Shown: piece by piece, positions 60,224 through 64,000 of the stretch
Numbering within the stretch: the stretch's first letter is position 1
How the letters are laid out: each line of letters begins with the position of its first letter
Origin: Betaproteobacteria bacterium
GTDB lineage: Bacteria > Pseudomonadota > Gammaproteobacteria > Burkholderiales > SG8-41
Direction of reading: 5' to 3'
DNA: 64,000 nucleotides
NCBI GenBank assembly: GCA_900299145.1
Contig: OMIN01000121.1
Coordinates: forward strand, 36,564 to 100,563
Translations under genes and position numbers: made by a program
The notes under the pieces: generated by a model
Told to the model about the DNA's origin: nothing
What the model saw: only the letters and a program-made list of their open reading frames with translations
The model's database searches: none

Positions 60224-61267
60224 TTACTCCGACACGTAACCGGCGATTTTCACCACCGCGGCCCAGCGCGCGATCTCGCGCCGGATGTGCTCGGCAAACG
60301 CGTCGGGCGCAATGCCGCCCGGCTCGGAGCCTTCGGCAATCAGACGACTTTGCACCTCGCGCGTGGCGAGAATGTCTTTCACCTCGGCATGCAGCCGCCG
60401 CACGATGTCAGCCGGCGTGCCCGCCGGCGCCACCAGCCCCTGCCATGAGGCCACGTCGAATTTCGGCAGCCCCACTTCGCTCATAGTGGGCACCTCGGCG
60501 GCAGTGCTGATGCGCCGCTTTGAGGTCACCGCGTGCGCGCGCAATTTGCCGCTGCCCAAATACGGTATTGCGCCCGGCGGCTGTTGCAGACTCATCTGCA
60601 CCTGCCCCGCCAGCAAGTCGGTCAGTGCCGGCCCCGCGCCCTTGTACGGCACGTGCGTGACCTTGAGATTCGTCATCGACAAAAACAGCTCCATCATCAG
60701 GTGCGACGCACCGCCGGTGCCCGACGAGGCGTAGTTCAGCGCGCCCGGCTTTGCCTTAGCCAGTGCAATCAACTCGTTGTAGGACGTTGCCGGCACCGAC
60801 GGCACGGTCACCAGAAACATCGGCGAAATCGCGGTGGTGGTCACCGGCGCGAAATCCTTTTGCGGATCGTACGGCAGCTTGCGAAACGTGCTGACGTTGG
60901 TGGCCAGCGTGCTGATGGTGCCATAGAAAATGGTGTAACCATCGGGCGCTGACCGCGCGGCCATTTGTGCGGCAATATTGCCGCCGCCCCCGCCGCGATT
61001 ATCGACCACCACCTGCTGCCCCAGCCGCTCGGACAGCTTCGCGCTGATGGTGCGCGCCATGATGTCGGTGGCGCCGCCCGGCGCGAAGGGTACCAATGCG
61101 CGAATCGGTCGCGAAGGATATGACGATGAGCGATCAGCAGCGTGCGCGTTCATGGCCTGTGTGGCGCCTATCATGGTCATCGCACCTGCCAGCAATCCCA
61201 ACATCCGATCACGCCCTTTCGCAAAAATCACCCGCCAATAATAGTCAGCCAATAGCATCCGATTCAT
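60224..61267 (-). CDS. Bug-family substrate-binding protein (start uncertain)
   Basis: YPSRPIRALVPFAPGGATDIMARTISAKLSERLGQQVVVDNRGGGGGNIAAQ. Confidence 0.95.
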   Translation of the reverse strand: MNRMLLADYYWRVIFAKGRDRMLGLLAGAMTMIGATQAMNAHAADRSSSYPSRPIRALVPFAPGGATDIMARTISAKLSERLGQQVVVDNRGGGGGNIAAQMAARSAPDGYTIFYGTISTLATNVSTFRKLPYDPQKDFAPVTTTAISPMFLVTVPSVPATSYNELIALAKAKPGALNYASSGTGGASHLMMELFLSMTNLKVTHVPYKGAGPALTDLLAGQVQMSLQQPPGAIPYLGSGKLRAHAVTSKRRISTAAEVPTMSEVGLPKFDVASWQGLVAPAGTPADIVRRLHAEVKDILATREVQSRLIAEGSEPGGIAPDAFAEHIRREIARWAAVVKIAGYVSE

Positions 61268-61316
61268 CAACACTCCTTCACGCCAAGAGTCAGCATCGGG
61301 CCACCATGCTAACATT

Positions 61317-62339
61317 TTGACTTCACGATTCAACTGGAGTGAAGTGTTGTTCGCCATCTTGTTGCCCCGTTCGTGCCAGGCAGCTGCAGCATTGGCCTGC
61401 GTGGCCTGGAGTGCCACCGCCGGCGCGCAGCCCGCACAGAATTACCCCGCGCGCCCGGTACGCGTGGTGGTGCCTTATCCCGCCGGCGGCAGCCTCGATC
61501 TCATCGGCCGCGTTTACGCGCGGGGGCTTTCCGACGGCCTGGGCCAGCCGTTCGTGGTGGACAATCGCGGCGGCGCCAACGGCAATGTCGGCACCGAAGC
61601 CGTGGCCAATGCCGCGCCGGATGGTTACACGCTGGTGGTGACTTCGAGCTCCAACCTCACCATCAACCCCAACGTGTATCGCAAAATGGCCTATGACGTG
61701 CAGCGAGATCTCGCGCCGGTAAGCCTCGTCGCGGTTCAACGCAACATTCTGGTGGTGAATCCTTCGCTGCCGGTGAAATCGGTGAAGGAACTGGTGGCGC
61801 TGGCACAAGCGCGGCCCGGCAGCATCAACTACGGTTCGTCGGGCATCGGCTCGTCGGCACACATGTCCGCAGAGCTGTTTCGCCTGGTCACCCGTGCGCA
61901 AATGACGCACGTGCCTTACAAGGGTGTGGGGCCGGCCACCAACGATTTGCTCGCCGGGCAGATTCCGTTGATGTTCAACAACCTTGCGGTGTCGACCCCC
62001 TTCGTCAAAAATGGCCGGCTGCGCGCGCTGGCGGTCACCGGCAACGGCCGTCATCCGACGTTGCCGGATGTGCCGTCGATGAACGAAGCGGGTTTTCCCG
62101 GCGTGGATGTGTCGCTGTGGGAGGCGCTGCTCGCGCCTGCCGCCACGCCGCCCGACATCATCAGCAAGCTCAACGCTGAAGTCATCAAGGCCGCGCAAAC
62201 CCCGGACGCCAGGCAACGCCTCGCAGGTGCGGGCGCAGACCCAGCCACAGGTACGCCACAACAACTCGCGCAAATGATCCGCACCGAAACCGCGAAATGG
62301 GCGAAGGTGGTGAAAGACGCGAAAATAGTGCAGGAGTAG
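61317..62339 (+). CDS. Bug-family substrate-binding protein
   Basis: YPARPVRVVVPYPAGGSLDLIGRVYARGLSDGLGQPFVVDNRGGANGNVGTE. Confidence 0.95.
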   Translation: MTSRFNWSEVLFAILLPRSCQAAAALACVAWSATAGAQPAQNYPARPVRVVVPYPAGGSLDLIGRVYARGLSDGLGQPFVVDNRGGANGNVGTEAVANAAPDGYTLVVTSSSNLTINPNVYRKMAYDVQRDLAPVSLVAVQRNILVVNPSLPVKSVKELVALAQARPGSINYGSSGIGSSAHMSAELFRLVTRAQMTHVPYKGVGPATNDLLAGQIPLMFNNLAVSTPFVKNGRLRALAVTGNGRHPTLPDVPSMNEAGFPGVDVSLWEALLAPAATPPDIISKLNAEVIKAAQTPDARQRLAGAGADPATGTPQQLAQMIRTETAKWAKVVKDAKIVQE

Positions 62340-62497
62340 CGCGAACCGTCAGGTCTCACGTATAGACGTTCTCCATAGAACACCAGCCCATACGAAAAGC
62401 GATGCTCTTCTCCAGCTGCGCTCGGCACAAATTACGGGCAGCCACAGGCCACGCGAATCCCCTGTGAACTGTAGACATTAATTGCGGTGTGCGCCAA

Positions 62498-63550
62498 TTA
62501 AAACACCGAGCGTTGCGACAATTTTGCGAGCTTTGCCACGCGTGCCCATTTGGCGAGCTCAGCCGTGAGGTGCGCTGCCATCTGGTCGGGCGTGTTGGCG
62601 ATCGGCTCCATGCCCATGGCGAGCAGCCGCGTGCGCGCTTCAGGCGAGTTGAGAAATTTCACCATTTCACCGTTCAGCCGATCCACGGCCGAACGCGGTG
62701 TGCCACCCGGCGCGATCACGCCGTACCAGCCGGTCACCGCGTAACCGGGCACGCCGGCCTCGGCCACCGTCGGCGTATTGGGCATGGTGGGCCAGCGTGC
62801 GGGGCCGGTCACCGCCAGCGCACGCAAGCGCCCGGTTTGGATGTGCGGCGCGGCAAGGCCCATGGGGCTGAACATCATTTCGACTTGCCCGCCGACAACT
62901 TCGGTCATCGCCGGCGCGCCGCCTTTATACGCAACGAGTTGCATCTCGATGCCGGCCATCGCTTTGAACAACTCGCCCGCCAGATGGATGGTGTCACCCA
63001 CGCCCGACCCGGCGAAATTCAACTGCCCCGGCCGCGCCTTCGCCAGCGCGATCAGCTCCTTGATGTCACGCGCTGGCACGCGGGCATTGACCACTACCAC
63101 GAAGTTGCTCGCCGCCATCACGGTGACCGGTGCGAAATCCCTGCCGATGGCGTACGGCAGATTGCTGTAAACGTTGGGATGTATCGTGGCGCCCGAGCTG
63201 ATCATGCCGATGGTGTGACCATCAGCAGGCGCGCGCGCGACGATTTCGGTGCCGACGATGCTGTCTGCACCGGGCCGGTTATCCACCGTCACCGGCACGC
63301 CGAGCGTTTCCGTGAGCCGCGCGCCCCCCAGCCGCGCCAGTGTGTCGTTGGGGCCGCCCGCGGCAAACCCCACGACAAAGCGGATGGCCTTGGCGGGAAA
63401 GGGCGCGGAGACTGATTGCGCGGCTGCGGGCATCGCGCCCCCCGTCAGCGTGGCGAGCAGCAACGAGTTGCGAGTGAGACGGGCGCAACATACAAGACGT
63501 GGGACGCGGTTCATAGAAGCACTCAATTTTCGATTTTTCCTCAAGGCCAT
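62498..63550 (-). CDS. Bug-family substrate-binding protein
   Basis: FPAKAIRFVVGFAAGGPNDTLARLGGARLTETLGVPVTVDNRPGADSIVGTE. Confidence 0.95.
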   Translation of the reverse strand: MALRKNRKLSASMNRVPRLVCCARLTRNSLLLATLTGGAMPAAAQSVSAPFPAKAIRFVVGFAAGGPNDTLARLGGARLTETLGVPVTVDNRPGADSIVGTEIVARAPADGHTIGMISSGATIHPNVYSNLPYAIGRDFAPVTVMAASNFVVVVNARVPARDIKELIALAKARPGQLNFAGSGVGDTIHLAGELFKAMAGIEMQLVAYKGGAPAMTEVVGGQVEMMFSPMGLAAPHIQTGRLRALAVTGPARWPTMPNTPTVAEAGVPGYAVTGWYGVIAPGGTPRSAVDRLNGEMVKFLNSPEARTRLLAMGMEPIANTPDQMAAHLTAELAKWARVAKLAKLSQRSVF

Positions 63551-64000
63551 TGCTTCATCCGCTGTGCCAGCGTGGCCGCAAAATTAGTGGTTACTTCGGT
63601 GGCCCAGTCCAGCGTGTGCCGCCGCTCGCTGATACGCCATTCGCCGGTTGCCTTGTCTACTTTTCGCAATCGATCCAGGTATCGCAGGCTGCGCATTGCC
63701 ACCCGCTCGCCCGGCAACACGAGAAACGCCATGGCGTAGGTCTCGGTCTCCGCAACGTCGCCTTCAATCCGCTGGATGTTCAGATTGCCCATGAAATGCG
63801 TGGACGCCAGCCGCTCGCCCGACGCGAGTTTCTGAAACGTATTCATTTTCGCCAGCATGGTCTCGAGACCCTGAGTCGGTTCGCGGCCGTCGTAATCGGC
63901 CTTGAGGTCCTCGGTGAAACAACTGCGCACCTGCTCCGGCAACGCGCGATCGAGCGCCTGAAAGTAGCGCGTGATGACTTCTTCGATGGCGGCTTTGTCG
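63541..64000 (-). CDS. SnoaL/NTF2-like protein, 5' end beyond the window
   Basis: Open frame to window edge: DKAAIEEVITRYFQALDRALPEQVRSCFTEDLKADYDGRE. Confidence 0.75.
   Translation of the reverse strand, partial: DKAAIEEVITRYFQALDRALPEQVRSCFTEDLKADYDGREPTQGLETMLAKMNTFQKLASGERLASTHFMGNLNIQRIEGDVAETETYAMAFLVLPGERVAMRSLRYLDRLRKVDKATGEWRISERRHTLDWATEVTTNFAATLAQRMKQWP

Overview
GC-rich bacterial chromosomal window, betaproteobacterial (Burkholderiales-like) by gene content. It is densely coding, mostly metabolism and transport. The main feature is 14 tripartite-tricarboxylate-type solute receptors (Bug/TctC family), with no TctA or TctB in view. They are interspersed with dehydrogenases, hydrolases, an amidase and acyl-CoA/SDR enzymes. 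Other modules: an Mla-like (MlaE/F/D plus lipoprotein) ABC system, a phasin gene with a near-perfect sigma70 promoter, a VapBC pair, a FIST-domain protein next to a hybrid histidine kinase, a TRAP transporter (DctP-DctQ-DctM), and a LutB/LutC locus interrupted by mmsA. I saw no rRNA, tRNA, CRISPR, intact transposase or prophage. The strongest unexplained signal is a short, AT-rich, apparently non-palindromic interspersed repeat, hand-derived consensus 5'-AAWATTCAATAAAAACARATASTTAYRA-3'. About 20 copies are spread over the whole window in both orientations. About half sit flush against stop codons. Some lie inside genes, where they encode signal-peptide or membrane-helix residues (e.g. KYLFLLS). 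Other notable signals: an HtrA-like protein that has lost all three catalytic residues, paired inverted heptanucleotide arrays at two intergenic sites, and a probable frameshifted MFS gene. All family calls are from reading translated motifs; no database search was run.
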